Positions 24,078-37,298 of a DNA stretch of 64,000 nt are shown here, one piece after another; the first letter of the stretch is position 1; each line of letters starts with the position of its first letter. The DNA comes from Coffea arabica (taxonomy: Eukaryota; Streptophyta; Magnoliopsida; Gentianales; Rubiaceae). The notes under the pieces are model-generated. The model searched no databases and was not told the DNA's origin. It saw nothing but the letters and a program-made list of their open reading frames with translations. Location: assembly GCF_036785885.1 (NCBI RefSeq), contig NC_092323.1:5248501-5312500 (forward strand), written 5' to 3'. The translations under genes were made by a program, and so were the position numbers.

Positions 24078-25121
24078 ATGATTCAAGAACTGTTAGGGGA
24101 AGCTGCATCCGGAGTATTAACTGGGGGAGAAAGATCAAAGCTGCCCGTTGATAATGGGGTCTCAGGAGTCTCGTCAGCTTCTCCCTCTCTTTCACCTTCT
24201 CCTACACCTTCCCCTTCGCCATCTCCGTCACCGTCACCGTCACCTTCTTCTTCCGCAGTCACCCTTCCTCCTCCTACAGGCTCATCCACTCCGGAGAACC
24301 TCAGGTGTCCGCGTTGCGATTCTACCAACACCAAGTTTTGTTACTACAACAACTACAACCTCACCCAGCCTCGTCATTTCTGCAAGACGTGTCGCCGTTA
24401 TTGGACTAAAGGAGGTGCGCTGCGTAACGTTCCCATCGGAGGCGGTTGCAGGAAAAACAAGTCTGCCATGATAACCTCATCAGTTATCAAGTCAAGTGCT
24501 GGAAAGTTCAAGACCATGGCAACAGAAATGGGAAAATCCAGTTTTCTGAGTGCCTTCGAACATGAGCTCTCTTCCTCTTCTCCATCATCAAACCCTATTC
24601 TGTGGGCGTCACCTCAAAACTCTCATTTGTTCTCTTTACTGAAAGCTAACCAAAGCCCTAACCCTAACGCTAGTCCCATGTCCAATAGTGTTGTTAGTAC
24701 TAGCATGAAAAAGGAGGAGGCAGCCATGCCTGCAGGGTGCTACTCCCTAAATGCTTGTAGCAGAATGGTTGGGTTTGATTCAGAACTCGGCCAGCAGGTT
24801 CCTTCAGTTGGTCTTATCAGTAGCAGCTCCGGCTGGAGAAACAGTGAACAACATCAGCAGCAGCAGATTGGTTTTGTACTTGGCCAAGGAGAATTCACTG
24901 GAGTTCAAGATTTTTACCAAAGGCTTAGATCATCAAGAAATTGTACTTATCCAGATCATGCTCCGGTAGTCCTGGGTAATGTAGTTTCCTCTTCTTCATC
25001 TTCGTCTTCCGGTATCCAAGTTTTAGACTCAGCTCCGGTTGCTGTAGCTGAATCCGGCTACTGGAATTCCATCCTTTCGTCGTGGTCTGATATGCCTACA
25101 ACTAATGGCGCATATCCCTGA
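24078..25121 (+). CDS. DOF-type C2C2 zinc-finger transcription factor
   Basis: A single open exon of 347 codons starts at the ATG of MIQELLG. The DOF domain (about 74-128) has C77PRC80 and C102KTC105, the C-x2-C-x21-C-x2-C zinc finger, with [17 protein letters not shown] and the [14 protein letters not shown] stretch typical of plant DOF proteins that bind AAAG elements in the nucleus. Before it lies a Ser-Pro dipeptide run (about 34-57); after it come Ser-rich and Gln-rich stretches usual in DOF tails. The finger closely resembles the group containing Arabidopsis DOF2.1, DOF5.6 and the PEAR proteins (vascular development), but I cannot assign an orthologue. The frame is open upstream to a TTG at 24045 but passes through a probable 3' splice site at 24058, so an extra 5' coding exon is possible. 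Confidence 0.9.
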   Translation: MIQELLGEAASGVLTGGERSKLPVDNGVSGVSSASPSLSPSPTPSPSPSPSPSPSPSSSAVTLPPPTGSSTPENLRCPRCDSTNTKFCYYNNYNLTQPRHFCKTCRRYWTKGGALRNVPIGGGCRKNKSAMITSSVIKSSAGKFKTMATEMGKSSFLSAFEHELSSSSPSSNPILWASPQNSHLFSLLKANQSPNPNASPMSNSVVSTSMKKEEAAMPAGCYSLNACSRMVGFDSELGQQVPSVGLISSSSGWRNSEQHQQQQIGFVLGQGEFTGVQDFYQRLRSSRNCTYPDHAPVVLGNVVSSSSSSSSGIQVLDSAPVAVAESGYWNSILSSWSDMPTTNGAYP

Positions 25122-27286
25122 GAGTAAATTACTGTACTCTTTCTTCTTTTTCTTTTTCTTTTTTTTTTCTTTTAAAAAAGGGTTTTTTTTTTTTAATTTC
25201 TTCAGTGTCTAGTGTTTGTTGTCTTTATTGGGGTTATTTGATTAGAATTTGTTTCTATATATTACTACTACCAGTGATAGTTTCCTTCCTGTTCCAGAGT
25301 GTACTTGTGTTTTACGGGGTGTTTGATTTGTAAGGACAAACCAAGAATTTAGAAGTTTAAAAACGACGAATTTTAATTAAGTAGGTGATCCTAATTACTA
25401 CTTTTTAATGTTGTTATACGAGAAACACATGATCCAAATCTTCTACATATGCATGCAAATGAAGATTCGTATATATCTTAGAAGATATCTTGGGACTGCT
25501 TCAATTTACTTCACAAGTCTGGAAAAGCATGCAGCTAAAACAAATTTTGACATGGGAGAATAATAACTTATCGTCTTGGTTTTCTCAAACTTCAGACCTT
25601 TGCTTTACGTTTAACTTAACATTTGTGAAGGTGACGGTGGTGTAAGGGCGGGTTTTGCCGTTTACGTACATTGATGGGTTATTTGTTTCTTTGTGGCTTT
25701 TGAAAAAGCAGTCTTTCGAAATATATTCTTCCGAAACCAGAAAAAGTGACTCTTTCAGTGGGAAAGATGGCTCCTGCAGCACTAAAGTAACAAAATTACC
25801 AGTCATTAGATTCCTGATTCCGCTAAAATATTAGGCAAATCTGCTTATATGTAGATTACAGGAAGTCAGACTGCTTCTGAGCAAATCCTACTTAATTAGA
25901 ATACTATCCATGTGATTCAGACAATCTGATTTTGCTTCTTTCTTTTTTTTTTTTTTGGTTGGGGGGGGAGGGTTTGGGAGGGTGTATTTTAAAATGACAA
26001 TATGATAGTGTTTAACTCAGAACAATAGTGACATTAATCACTTTCTCCTGTCACTGATTGATATTAACCATCATAGGGGGCATGATATGCCTCTCGTCAT
26101 TGGTCTTTTAGCACAATGTATATAAAAGGTTGAGATTTTTCCTGATAGGTCGTATTTTCCTAAGATATGACGAAGGCATATAAGTATCTTGGGATTATTA
26201 GCAAGTTTAAAATGGAAAGTGTTCAACAAAATTTTTGGGGTACAAAGGGGGTATTGAGCAGAGTACAAGGTCATAAAAAGTGGATTCAGTTCTGTTTTTC
26301 CTTGTATTCTTTTCCTCGTTCACTCAATTTCTTGAACAATGTTTTTATGGACTTGGATCCTCTCTAATGAATTCTCCCTCTATTTGCTACAATACACATT
26401 TGGATATATAACATGTGTCTTCGTTCATTAACAAGGGTTAGAATAAGTCAAATTAAAATGATCTTGTCTCTTCTTAATGATTGAAGATACATGCCATCTA
26501 TCCAGATGATGTGCATGATAAGAAATCGAGATAGAATTCACTGGAGAGAGGAGTCAAATCCTGTTTTTATTTTGTTCTTTCAAAAGTGGCAGGAACAATG
26601 CGAGAAACAAAGAGTGATGTGGATGATTGCTGAATATTAGTATTAATAATTATAAACTAAAAACAAAGACCTCAACTTTCTATGTACATTTCCGAATATA
26701 AGAAATTGAAAAAAAAAATGGTCTTCGAGCTGTAAAAGGAACGAAATTCATGGATCCAGATGATAACCTAATTAGTTTTGGTGAAGCCCCGATCGACGTA
26801 AGTGGACAAAGAAATTGAAATCAATTAAGTTGTTAGTCGCAATTTCCCAGTGTGATTTGACAAGTGGGGTTACCGATTAGGGCCACTCGGACCGGGTGGT
26901 CCCTTTATGGGCCAATTGGGTTTTCATTATGACCCGAATTGGGCCTCCCAGCACAATGGAAGGCCTGTCTTCTCCTTTTTTTTTTGTGATTTATTTCACC
27001 ATATCCGTTTTTTTTTTGGTTATAAAGTTTTCTTTCATGCGCGAAGTAGAAGTCTTCTTTCAAACAACAGCAGCAGCAGCAGCTGTCACGGTACCTTGCA
27101 AAGAAGGGCATAAGCTACCCATTTTATGATGAAGACTATAAAGACATCTGAATTGGCAATGGTAACGAAGGAATTGGTTCCATTTCACATCCTTTTTCTT
27201 CTCGACATAACTGAAGCAGAAGGGGGGGGTCAAAAATGGGAGAGAAAACAGAAAAGAAAAAGAATTTGGAGTGCAACTACAGGCGA
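25122..27286. other. Spacer between convergent DOF and SKS genes
   Basis: T- and A-rich DNA with the DOF 3' UTR at the left. Several short open frames (60-80 codons) are probably chance. No gene or clear element is seen. Confidence 0.5.
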
Positions 27287-30284
27287 CTAGGCCTTGGCCT
27301 TGCCACAGAGCAACGCATTGTCTGGAATGTCATACTCAGTGTAAAGACTACGTTCACTGTTCCAAACCCTCATGTATGCTTCCTGTCCTAAATAGCGCCT
27401 TGGCCAGATTTGAGATCTCAAGTTCCACATACCCTTGTTGTCCATTGATGTCAAAATTGCAGTCCATCCGTTGGGATATACCTGAATAAGCATGCCACCA
27501 CAGACCCTAGTCAAATGCGTGCATCTAATGCGGTGGCGGAGCCAGAAAAAATTCTCAACGAAAACAAAAGCAACACTAAAATTTTTTACCTACTCTTTTT
27601 CTATTTTTTTAAGCAAAAAAATTATTCTCCAACAAGTTGAAATGAAAAGCCTTTTTTTTAGTTTATTTCAAATGGAATTTTGTGGCCCACATATCCTTTT
27701 AAAATATTAGTTCATAAACCAAATTAAATCACCACAGTGAAATTTAAGGCACCCAGTGCCCCCACCTTAAATTCGCCACTGATCTAATGCCCGCTTAACC
27801 TAAATTGCTGAACAAACCATAACTATATAATTTAACCCAAAAAAAAAAAAAGAAAATTGGCAGAGGGTTGCTTGCATTTACCTGAACGGTATTCCTGGTG
27901 GTAGCATCAACAAGATTGTAGAGTTTCCTCATTGTAATGTTCCATTGTCCACCACCATACCTGGATCAGTTAATAAGAAACAGTCAGTCGTTAGTTATAC
28001 TCGAACTGTATGGATTTTAATGAGGTAAAGCGGAAATTAAAAGCAAAAGCAAAAGCCGGAATTTAAACCCCAAAAAAAAAATATTAATGTGGGGAAGAAT
28101 AGAAAGCTTATTAATTACCCGACAGCCCAGAAATCAAAGCCAGCAAGATGGTAAGATTGTAAATTGTTCTCATTGTTCTGGAAAACAACTTCCATGTAAT
28201 CGTGAAGAGTGATGCCAAAGACGGAGACGCCTTGAGCTGCGGGGGCAGAAGTAGGGAAGTCCTTGATTGCGTCCAACACGAACACGCCAGAAATGTTGAA
28301 GTAGTCAGCAAGCTTCAATGGAGTGCTTGGGTTCACGTAAGAAACCCCGTTAAGCGCATACCGTTTCTTGCCAGAAATCTGTGGGGCAGAGTTGGCTAGC
28401 ACTATTTTTCTCACAATTGGTATGGTTCCATAATGATATGACCCTTGAGGATTTGGCCTAGCAGCGTTGGCTGTCAAATTCCATCTTCACCACAGTTCAA
28501 CACACCCCCCAAAAAGAAAAAAAGGACAACTCGATTACAACAATTTTCGATGAGGGATTTCAAGAGAACAAATTAATCTCATGGCTAGCTTCCGAATTAC
28601 AAAGTCGTTATCTAATAAAAATTGGTGTTGACGATGTTCATAAATTTGCACCAGTTAGCTGGCCTAGCTAGGTACCTGACAGTCCTTGCTTGCCGCATAG
28701 ACCAGTGAAATTGGCCTGCGGGTGCGGAGGGCAATGGTCCGGCGGGTTGGGTGGTAGAACCATCGTAATGAAGGATCGCCGTTGCAGTCAGAAGAGGCTT
28801 TGTAAAACGACTGGAGGCCACTATGTAATAATCCTTGAGGATAGAAGGGCGTAGGGTGACCAGGAAAGTGGAGGATTGGCCTGGATGAACGTCCAGCGAC
28901 TCGTAGGAATCTTGCATGGTGTGGGATCCTTCGACTTCTACTAGGACTAAGGTATGACCTTGGATTCTAAAGTTAATTGAACTTACTAGGCACAAGTTTG
29001 AGACCCTAATCAAGTAGGTTTGGCCTGTAATTGAGAACAATATATCACATGTACTATCAGTTCTATGTAAACCGTGGAACGGATAAAAACGTGGAAAAAC
29101 GAATACCCCATTTCAATTAGGTGCATGCAGGATTACCTTTGATTCCGGTGAACTTAGTAGATTTTGGACTGCCATTGATAAGAAGGCCATCGGGGGGAGG
29201 AAATGGTTTGCCATCGTCCAATATTTTCTGTAGTACCTGGAAGCTTATAACATTAAGACTTCTTCTTCTAACCATAATCCCGTGTCCGGGGAAAAAGAGA
29301 AAATTTTACAAAAGGGGACATATTAAGAATGAACGAAAGAAACCGACTGGTAGCAAACCTTGTTATCCTTGTTCCACCAGTCACTGACGAGCAGAGTAAA
29401 TTCATCATATGGTTTTGGATAAGGTATAGGTATGACGGACCTAGCCACAATATTGAATCCTCCGAACCCACCGGCCGCTCTGTGCATCAAGGTGGATGGG
29501 TAGTAATTGTAGGTTCCGATTTGATCCTTCATTTGCATTTTGTAAGTCCAATTGGAATTAGGAGGAATCGGGCAATTGGTTCCCAGTACTCCATCTTCCC
29601 ATGAACTCTTTCTTTGTTTGATACCGTGCCTAGTTTGGCCATAAACCAAACAACAAATCTAAAGTCACTTTTTGGAACAGCAATTTTTAGTCGAGATAAT
29701 ATGATAGGTCTGTGTAGTGGACGCTATTGGTGACACACAAACCCGCCAAAAGCACGCTAGGATATGTAGAAGATCATGAACACTAACCAGGTAATAAGGA
29801 AAGGCTCATCTAGCTTGTTGATGACATCAACTATGATGTTGTCATTGGTAATGCAACTAATGGTAGGACCGGGAAATTGCCCGTTGATAAGAATCCCCTG
29901 ATATATGCAAACGGAGTGGTAACAAATACTAATAATATTAGAAATTGTATGATAATTAGGAGTTGCATGCTTCGTAATTATTTATTTTTAACGAGGGAAG
30001 AATGGAATTTAAAAGGCGAGGAGGGGGAAGGGGACTTTGAGCACATACTTTGTTAAAATTATTAAAACCTTTGTTAAATTTTTTTTTTTTTTTTAAAAGG
30101 AAGGGTAAAGTAATCTTGCACTACAAGTGTGAAAATTTACCCTTTGCTCGACACCTAAAGGAGCAAATTGTCCGTACGTAATAACCCATGTAAAAAATCT
30201 GTATGGATCTTCAGCTTTCACGTAAGAAGTACTCAACCAAGCCGAGAGACCAAGACAAATGCGGAGCAAAATAGCCCCTCTCAT
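27287..30284 (-). CDS. SKU5-similar / Bp10-like multicopper-oxidase-fold protein (copy C)
   Basis: Eight minus-strand exons, 30141-30284, 29788-29897, 29359-29629, 29137-29236, 28676-29024, 28119-28484, 27882-27960 and 27287-27481, join to 1,614 bp (537 aa). All introns are GT-AG. An N-terminal signal peptide ends near AEDPYRFF. The chain covers three cupredoxin domains: GILINGQFPGP, WHGIKQRKSSW, NCPIPPNSNWTYK, then a C-terminal domain with YHLAGFDFW. Known: SKS proteins are secreted or wall-associated relatives of ascorbate oxidase that mostly lack the copper ligands; Bp10/NTP303 members act in pollen. Seen here: the HxH and HCHxxxH copper motifs are replaced, so oxidase activity is unlikely. 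No C-terminal GPI signal is visible, which suits the Bp10-type subgroup. Intron 7 holds a 250-bp MITE. A same-strand paralogue lies 3.5 kb upstream. Confidence 0.9.
27532..27781. mobile_element. 250-bp MITE in intron 7 of SKS copy C
   Basis: Inverted ends GGTGGCGGAGCCAG and (reversed) AGTGGCGAATTTAA enclose an AT-rich core. A perfect 9-bp direct repeat, ATCTAATGC, flanks it at 27523-27531 and 27782-27790. The 9-bp duplication points to a Mutator-type MITE. It lies wholly between exons 7 and 8, so coding is unaffected. Confidence 0.85.
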
Positions 30285-31508
30285 TTTCAATGAGAATTTC
30301 TCGAACAAATTAATCTCTGCCACCAAGAAGGAAATAAATAAATAAATAAAGAGTTTCGTATTACAAGTCCACGAAATGAAAAACCCTATGAATTTTGACG
30401 TTAAACGTCTGCCAAAAATAAGCCGAAGGATTCATTAAGTACTTACTGGAAGAAGCAAAATGAACAGGAAACCAATGGAGCCTCCTCAAATGCTACTACT
30501 AAGATTGTGGAAGCCTCCTCAAATAAGTGAGGAGGATTGGGGTGATAGGAGACAAAGTACGCAGGGGAAAAACACTTGTATATAACGAGAGACGCTGCGT
30601 ATAACATCAGCAATGCCAAGACGACGGCTCAGATTTCGAAGAGAAATCGAAGCTTTTTCACGCCGCACTTCATGCTCATTAGTGCTGCTTAATTTTATTT
30701 TTTTTTTTCTGCATTGCTGCGAACTTCACAGGCTTAATTAAGCTTAAAAACAGGTTAACTAGTGGTTGATCAGTTTGACTACACTTTCTTGTAAGTTTCA
30801 ATTGAGGGAAATTCAACTGAATTCTGCGTTGAATTTTGCATGCATGGGCTTTGTCGGTGGTGAGAGTAATGAAGTAGTAAAAGTAAAGAAAAAAGGCGAA
30901 AACAACGCAGCCTGGAGCGGATCAACTCATCATTATATTAATCAGATGTTTTAAGGTTTACGATGGAAAATCAGATGTTTAGAACAGCTAGTACTACCAT
31001 CTTAGTAATTAGGGTGTCACATATCAATCACATGGAAGCATAAAAACTAGGATTAGGACAAAAGTGAGGCTTCCAATCCATGGATGATGAATCCAGCAGC
31101 ACAGACTCCCGACTCCCGGCCCTCCTTTCTGGGGTCTCGTGATCGGAATTAACTGCAGCTTGCCACTTGACGACATTTTCTATTCGTATTTGGTTTAGGC
31201 ATCTAAAGCTCCATTCAGGCAAGTGCCAGGCTTAAATTAAACTCTAAAGGAAGTTCAAGAACTCTTTCTAGTCTCTCTTCTCTGGGCATAATTTTTTACT
31301 TCTTTCCCGCCTATGCTCCATCACTTTTGCTTGGACACAAGGACATTTTGCTCAAGATTAGTTCTTTTTGTTAGGCATGTTCGATGCCCAAATAGTCGAT
31401 GAATTGAAATGGTACTAGCTATATATAGCTAGTATTATGTCTTTTTTTTTTTAATTAAATGTACTGATACTTTGAAGTACTGAGAACATAATTAATGTTA
31501 TACATTCA
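30285..31508. promoter_or_regulatory. Upstream region of SKS copy C and spacer
   Basis: Minus-strand leader and promoter DNA of copy C lie to the right of 30284. The rest is AT-rich spacer without a gene. No motif strong enough to name is seen. Confidence 0.35.
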
Positions 31509-32301
31509 GGGTCCGTTTGTTTCGGGTGAAAATGTTTTCCAGGAAAATATTTTCCTAATTTCCCGTGTTTGGTTGCACAAAAGTTACTGAAAACATTTTC
31601 TTATGTAAAATATTTTCACTCATCTTATGGAAAACAACTTCCCTTCCAAACTTACTGAAGTTGTTTTTCGAAATGCATGCATCCCGCCTGTAGTATGTTC
31701 CAAACTTACTGAAAACATCTTGTAGTATGTTCTTTTTTTTTTTTTAGTGTAAACAGGAGGACTCGAACCCAAGACCTCTTCCTTACACTCCCTCCCCCGT
31801 ACCACCCAACCCAACCCAACCCTCCCCCTAGTATATTTAAAAAAAAAAAAAAAAAACCTCATCCTGCTCATCCTATGCTAGTAATTAATTCTTTTCTAGA
31901 GAAATTTTCAGCAGTGAGAGTGCAAGATATATGTCACAATAAGCATTGCATGTGATTGATATTTGACACTAAATAGCCAGCAATTTGTTTATTACTTAAG
32001 GAGATATTTTTTATTCATATATACATTTCTCCAAGATTTTTTAAAGTTAAACAATGAGATAAATTTTCTTATTTTACATGGGAAGAAGTATGTAGTTATA
32101 ATGTGTAGAAAGTAAAGATAGAGATAAAAGTGAAAATATTTCAAAAGTTAAACAAACACCAGAAAAATGAAGTAAGAAAATATTTTCAATAAGCTAACCA
32201 AACACCTGAATATGATGAAAGGAAAATGATTTTCATAGAAAATTACTTCCACGAAAAATATTTTCCCAAGGAAAACATTTTACTTCCAACCAAACAGACC
32301 C
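31509..32301. mobile_element. Non-autonomous hAT-like element
   Basis: The ends GGGTCCGTTTGTTT and (reversed) GGGTCTGTTTGGTT are followed on both sides by AAAATGTTTTCC..GAAAATATTTT words, giving inverted ends of about 45 bp. The 793-bp element has no transposase and carries a SINE inside. No clean 8-bp target duplication is left, so hAT is inferred from the ends. Confidence 0.6.
31733..31828 (-). mobile_element. Short tRNA-derived SINE nested in the hAT-like element
   Basis: On the minus strand the element runs from GGGGGAGGG through a pol III B-box GGGTTCGAGTCC (complement at about 31759-31770) to a poly(A) tail of about 14. It is flanked by similar direct repeats TAGTATGTTC (31723-31732) and TAGTATATTT (31829-31838). 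At under 100 bp it is probably 5'-truncated. Confidence 0.6.
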
Positions 32302-33789
32302 TCAAATTCATTATACTGATTGATATCAAATGAGAGACATTAAAAGCACTTAAACAGTGTTCATCTTATATATTAATATATGACGCCTGTGTGTGGAAGT
32401 TTAACATAAATTTCACATTTACGTAAACCCCACCCCCCCCCCCAAAAAAAATCACATTGTTCTCCAGAAGTACTTTTGCTTGTGCTTAAGTGAAATGATG
32501 ACTTGGGAAATACATTAGTCAAGACAAATATGATGAGTTGAACAACTAGAGCACCCCTAAAACAAAAACAAATGGTACTTAGAAGTAACTTTAATTTTCA
32601 TGTGCTTCCCCGTTTTCGTGCTCCCTCTCCACTTCTTAGATCCTATCTCTCCCTATTAGAAAAAAAAAAAAAAAAAAAGGGGGGGTGGGGGTAAATTTGA
32701 TAGTAACTTTACTTTTCATTTTGCTTAATCGAGCCATCCAGGCTGTACATACTGGATATAAATCTCGCTGCTAGATGTGGATGTATCATCCATTTATTTT
32801 GGCAGGAGAACTTACGCATTGCCACAAGGGAAAATGTAAGCACAAAAAATCTCACGCAGCGAAATGTATTTAATTTTGTATAAATCAATAATAAGGCTAG
32901 TTGAATGAATAAGGCCTTAACCCTTCACTTTGATAATTGGAACTATAATGGTGAAGCCAAGCTCAAGAATTATAACATAAAAAAACAAGTAAGATAGGGA
33001 GGAAGTAAGGTTTTCAATTGTTAACTTAACTCAAAATTGCAAACTTGCGAATGATTTTCCTCAAGGACTTCAGGTCCTTAAATAGACAAATAAAAAAATC
33101 ATGTAGAGTATCCCAATACTCGCACCTAAATACAGCCGAATTCTATTTTCTAAACCAATTTTGATACCAATTCTAATTTAGGTATCAAATAAAAAATATA
33201 ATTCTAAAGTTACTAAACTTCTAAATATTGCTCGGTTTAAATATGTCAATGGGAAAAAAAAAAGCCCCCAAAAAAGGAAAAATATAAAAGCCAACTATTA
33301 GCAATTGCATCGAATTGATTATACAGTAATTTTTTAGCAATGGAGCACATGAGTTTCTTACAATCCACGAGATCAAGTTATAGTGATCCATATAGCCTGC
33401 AGTCTCAAGTCCTACTCAAAAAAAAAAGATGATGATGATGATATTGCACGCTTGAAACAAGAAGTCCCTTTGTGCTAAAATTGTACACGGTAGTCTTTTG
33501 GCACCGCTCATTTCTTTTTCTTTTTTTTCAGCATCTCATAAAAAGTGATATGACCAACAAGTGCTAATAACAAGAAGGAATCAGATAATTAAGCAGAATT
33601 CACATATAAATCAGACTAAATCAAATCACCAGTTGTTGAATAAGTCAAGCAAAAGAATAATAAGTTAGCTATAATGTTTAAGGTATACACTTAAATAAGC
33701 CCATAATTTTCTTCTCTCTCTCTGTATAAAACAGTCAAACTCTTATGACTGAGAAGTAACATATTTAGCCATCATAACTAGATAATGGA
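32302..33789. other. Spacer between the two SKS genes
   Basis: AT-rich with long homopolymer runs (C-run near 32429, A/G run near 32660) and a short GAT repeat near 33431. No gene is seen. Confidence 0.5.
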
Positions 33790-36700
33790 CTAAGGATGTT
33801 TTCCAACAGCTTTGCCGCATAGGAGGACATTAGTTGGTATGTCGTATTCGTTGGCAAGACTACGAGTTGGAGTGTAGACTCTGAGATAAACTTGTTGTCC
33901 AAGATACTGCTTTTCCCATATGGCAGACCTTAAGTTCCAAATGCCTTGGTTGTCCAGGGAAACTAAAATAGCCGTCCAAGAATTGGGATAAACCTGCACG
34001 AATGCAACGGATTTTAACTCCACCTCAGTTAAAATAAGAACTAGCAAACTCAGATTACAACAACAGGAGGGGATCAAGGAGGAATTTAGGCCCGTTAAGC
34101 ATGCACAGTGAGACAATTTGGGCCTTTTTAAGTACCTGTGCAGTATGTCTAGTAAGAGCATCTTCAAGATTGTATGTTGCTCTACTGGCTTGAGTCCACT
34201 GCCCAGCCCCATAACTGCTTCACAGTAACAAACAGGATTAGGATTTTATTTATCTCTGGAAAATAAGAGGCATTCCAAGTTGAATCACTCACCCCACGAC
34301 CCAGAAGTCATATCCATCAAGATGCCAAGACTGCAGAGATCTCTCGTTGTTCTGGAATACAATTTCGATAAAGTCATGGAGAGATGTTGACAGCACAGAC
34401 ACACCATAGTGAGGAGAGACCCCGGAGGGAGAACTCTCAATGGAATTTAAACCAAAAACTCCAGGAATGTTGAAATGATCAGCAAGCTTTAGTGGAGTGT
34501 CAGGATTAACATAGGAAACACCATTCACAGCAAAACGCTGCTTCCCATTAATAAGAGGTGCCGAGTTGGCCAGCACGAATCTCTTTGTTACACTGATTTT
34601 CCCATAATGAAAAGAGCCCTGAGGGTTTGGCCTGGCAGCATTTGCTGTCAAATTCCACCTACAAGAAGGATTACTCGAGTCATTCACTACTGGTGTTTTA
34701 TGAACCATGAGGACTGTAGAATCTCTACGACATCTGTAAACAAATATCATCATCTTCATGGAAGGATGAGAACGATCAAGCACTCTTGCCACTGAGAGAT
34801 GATTTAAGAAGCTAGCATTGTGTAACTTAAGTTGGAGATGCAAATCTGCAGCAGTTTTAATAATCTTCCAAAATATAAAAGAAGTGGTTCCAAGGATATG
34901 TCATATATGCAAAGAAAGTGAAGGAAAAGAATGGTATAATCTGACTCTCGAAGAGTTGAGTGCCTCGCCGAAAACAAATGGTTTATTAAATTAAGACACC
35001 CTTTCTTAAAAAGAATCAGTTACCAGTTCCCCAATTTTTAATTTCAAATTACGATCAGATTTCATTAAGCAACTTATGCTTCGTATTAGACAACGTGCGT
35101 ACAAAAAGATGCCAAATCACTTGCAACTCGTACGTATCTGCAAATTCATACCTCAAGGTTTTGGCTTGATTCAAGGACCATTGGACATCCTTAGGTGCTG
35201 GACCAGCTGGCAAGGGTCCGGAAACTGCAGTCCTAGAGTTTGTGTAGTGTAAAACAGCAGTAGCAGTAAGAACTTGTTCTGTGAACCGAGTAGATGCAAC
35301 AATGTAGTAATCTTTGGGAGGCTGGTCGAAAGTGACAAGAACAGTCGCAGATTGACCCACATGAACATCAAGAGAATCGTAAGTGTTCTGAATGACATGA
35401 GATCCCTCAACCTCAACAAGCTTCAATTTGTGGTTTTGAATTCTAAAGTTCAAGGAGGTTTTGAAGCCAACATTTGAGATCCTGAACATGTAAGTTTTAC
35501 CTAAATAGCAAAAAGAGTTCAGTTATTATCTCCACAAGATATGACAGGATACACATTGATAGCAAAAAATGTATGGAGTCTTAATACTGTTCCAGGAAAG
35601 AAATGTAAAGAGCTTCAACTACTGAGGCTGACCTTGGTCACCGCCGAAGGAAGGATGGGCCTGGCCATTTATGACGACACCATCTGGGAAAGGCAGATTT
35701 TTCCCAGCATCCAACCTCTGCTGCAGGACCTGCAGACATCCAGGACTTAGTAATGTCCATAACCCAGAGTTCTTGTAAAAGCAACTCCATTCTAGTGGCG
35801 TTTAGAAACAAAGTTATGTCTTGAGCAAACAAGAGATTTCCATCACCTAATGGGGCAGAGAAATCTACAAGTATTTTTTCATACCTGCTAAATGAAAGAA
35901 TCGCTAACAACCTAAAATGCGAAGGGATTGTGACAGGTAGTAGTTTAAGGACATTGGCCAGCGATTATCTATCATACAAGGTTGAAAATAGTGTAAGATC
36001 TATTGACTAAAAAATCCTAGTAACACCATTTTACTCAAATTTCAGTAACTCAACGTCATGTTGCTAAGAGTTTTTAAAAAATTAGAAAACCAGCTATAAT
36101 GTTGTAGTAAATGTTTTGTTTAAGAAGGAATCCATAAAACAAGTCCAGCCCTCACCACAATATAAAGATCTGGAGCCTGAATTACGATATTCTTCTTTAC
36201 TCAGAAAAAAAAGGTTAATTTTCAGTTTCCAAACAAAAAGCAACAAAACAAACATGTGTTGGAAGATATACCTCAATTTCAAAACAATAAAAAATAAAGA
36301 TTAAAAAGACATAAAAAGGTATATGAAATAGCAAGGATAGTCACCTTGTGATTGTACTTGTACCAGTCACCAATAAGTAAAGTGAAATCTCCAACAGGTT
36401 TAGGATATGGAATGGAAATTACAGATCTCTGCCAGATATTGAGCGCTCCGAATGCTCCAGCAGTTCTATGCAGCAGAGTTGATGGGAAATACGTGTAGGA
36501 CCCAATCTGATCCTTTGCTTGGAACTTGTACGTGTAGTTTGAGTTTGGAGGAACAGGGCAATTAGTTCCCAAGACTCCATCTTGCCAAGAATTCTTTCTT
36601 TGTTTTATCCCATTCCTAGTTTTTTTATGAGAGATGAATGTTAACACTCCTCGTATGCATACATGCCCCAAGTAAAATTTCCGTAGTCTAAAATTGGATT

Positions 36701-37298
36701 TCCAGTTGAAATTATGATGACTGCAAAGGAAAAAAAGAGGCAGCTTTCCTATCGAAAAACTTTGTTGCTGACATTTATGAAAAGTAGGATTGAATGTGTT
36801 GCAGCAAAAAATTAGTTATTAGGAAAACAAATATAACAAAACCATTTAATTTAAACACCCAAAACGGCAGAAGACAATTTCAGGGCAACGTTGAGATAGG
36901 TACGCTAAAGTAGATAATGTTGGAGGGTAAAATGGAACGCACCAGGTGAGGAGAAAAGGCTGATCCAACTTATTGATGAGGTTGAGAATGACATTGTCGT
37001 TTGTTACAAGATCGAGTTTGGGACCAGGAAATTGACCATTAATGAGGATGACCTGCCCAATATCATTTTCAACACACCCCAAGAATATAGAACAAGATCA
37101 ACCTCAACAAATGGCAAAACAAACAAAAGTGCAAGCTGAATTACAACCAACCTGTTGAGAGAAACCCAACGGAGAAGCAGTTCCATAGGTGACAGTCCAT
37201 GTATAGTATCTATAAGCATCTTCTGCTGTGACCAGAGAGCCACTACTCCAGAAAGCTAAAATCGCACAAACCAAATAAAGCATAACTGGTCTCCCCAT
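33790..37298 (-). CDS. SKU5-similar / Bp10-like multicopper-oxidase-fold protein (copy D)
   Basis: Eight minus-strand exons, 37152-37298, 36943-37052, 36345-36615, 35633-35729, 35152-35500, 34293-34658, 34136-34214 and 33790-33993, join to 1,623 bp (540 aa). Exons 2, 3, 5, 6 and 7 have exactly the same lengths as in copy C (110, 271, 349, 366, 79 bp), so the pair is a tandem duplication. A signal peptide (about 1-25) ends before AEDAYRYY. Cupredoxin landmarks include VILINGQFPGP, WNGIKQRKNSW, NCPVPPNSNYTYK and WHLDGYDFWVVG. In the WHG motif copy D has Asn87 where copy C keeps His86. The other copper motifs are also replaced, so a structural or binding role in the wall is more likely than oxidation; this is inference from family knowledge. 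No GPI signal is visible at the C-terminus. Confidence 0.91.
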
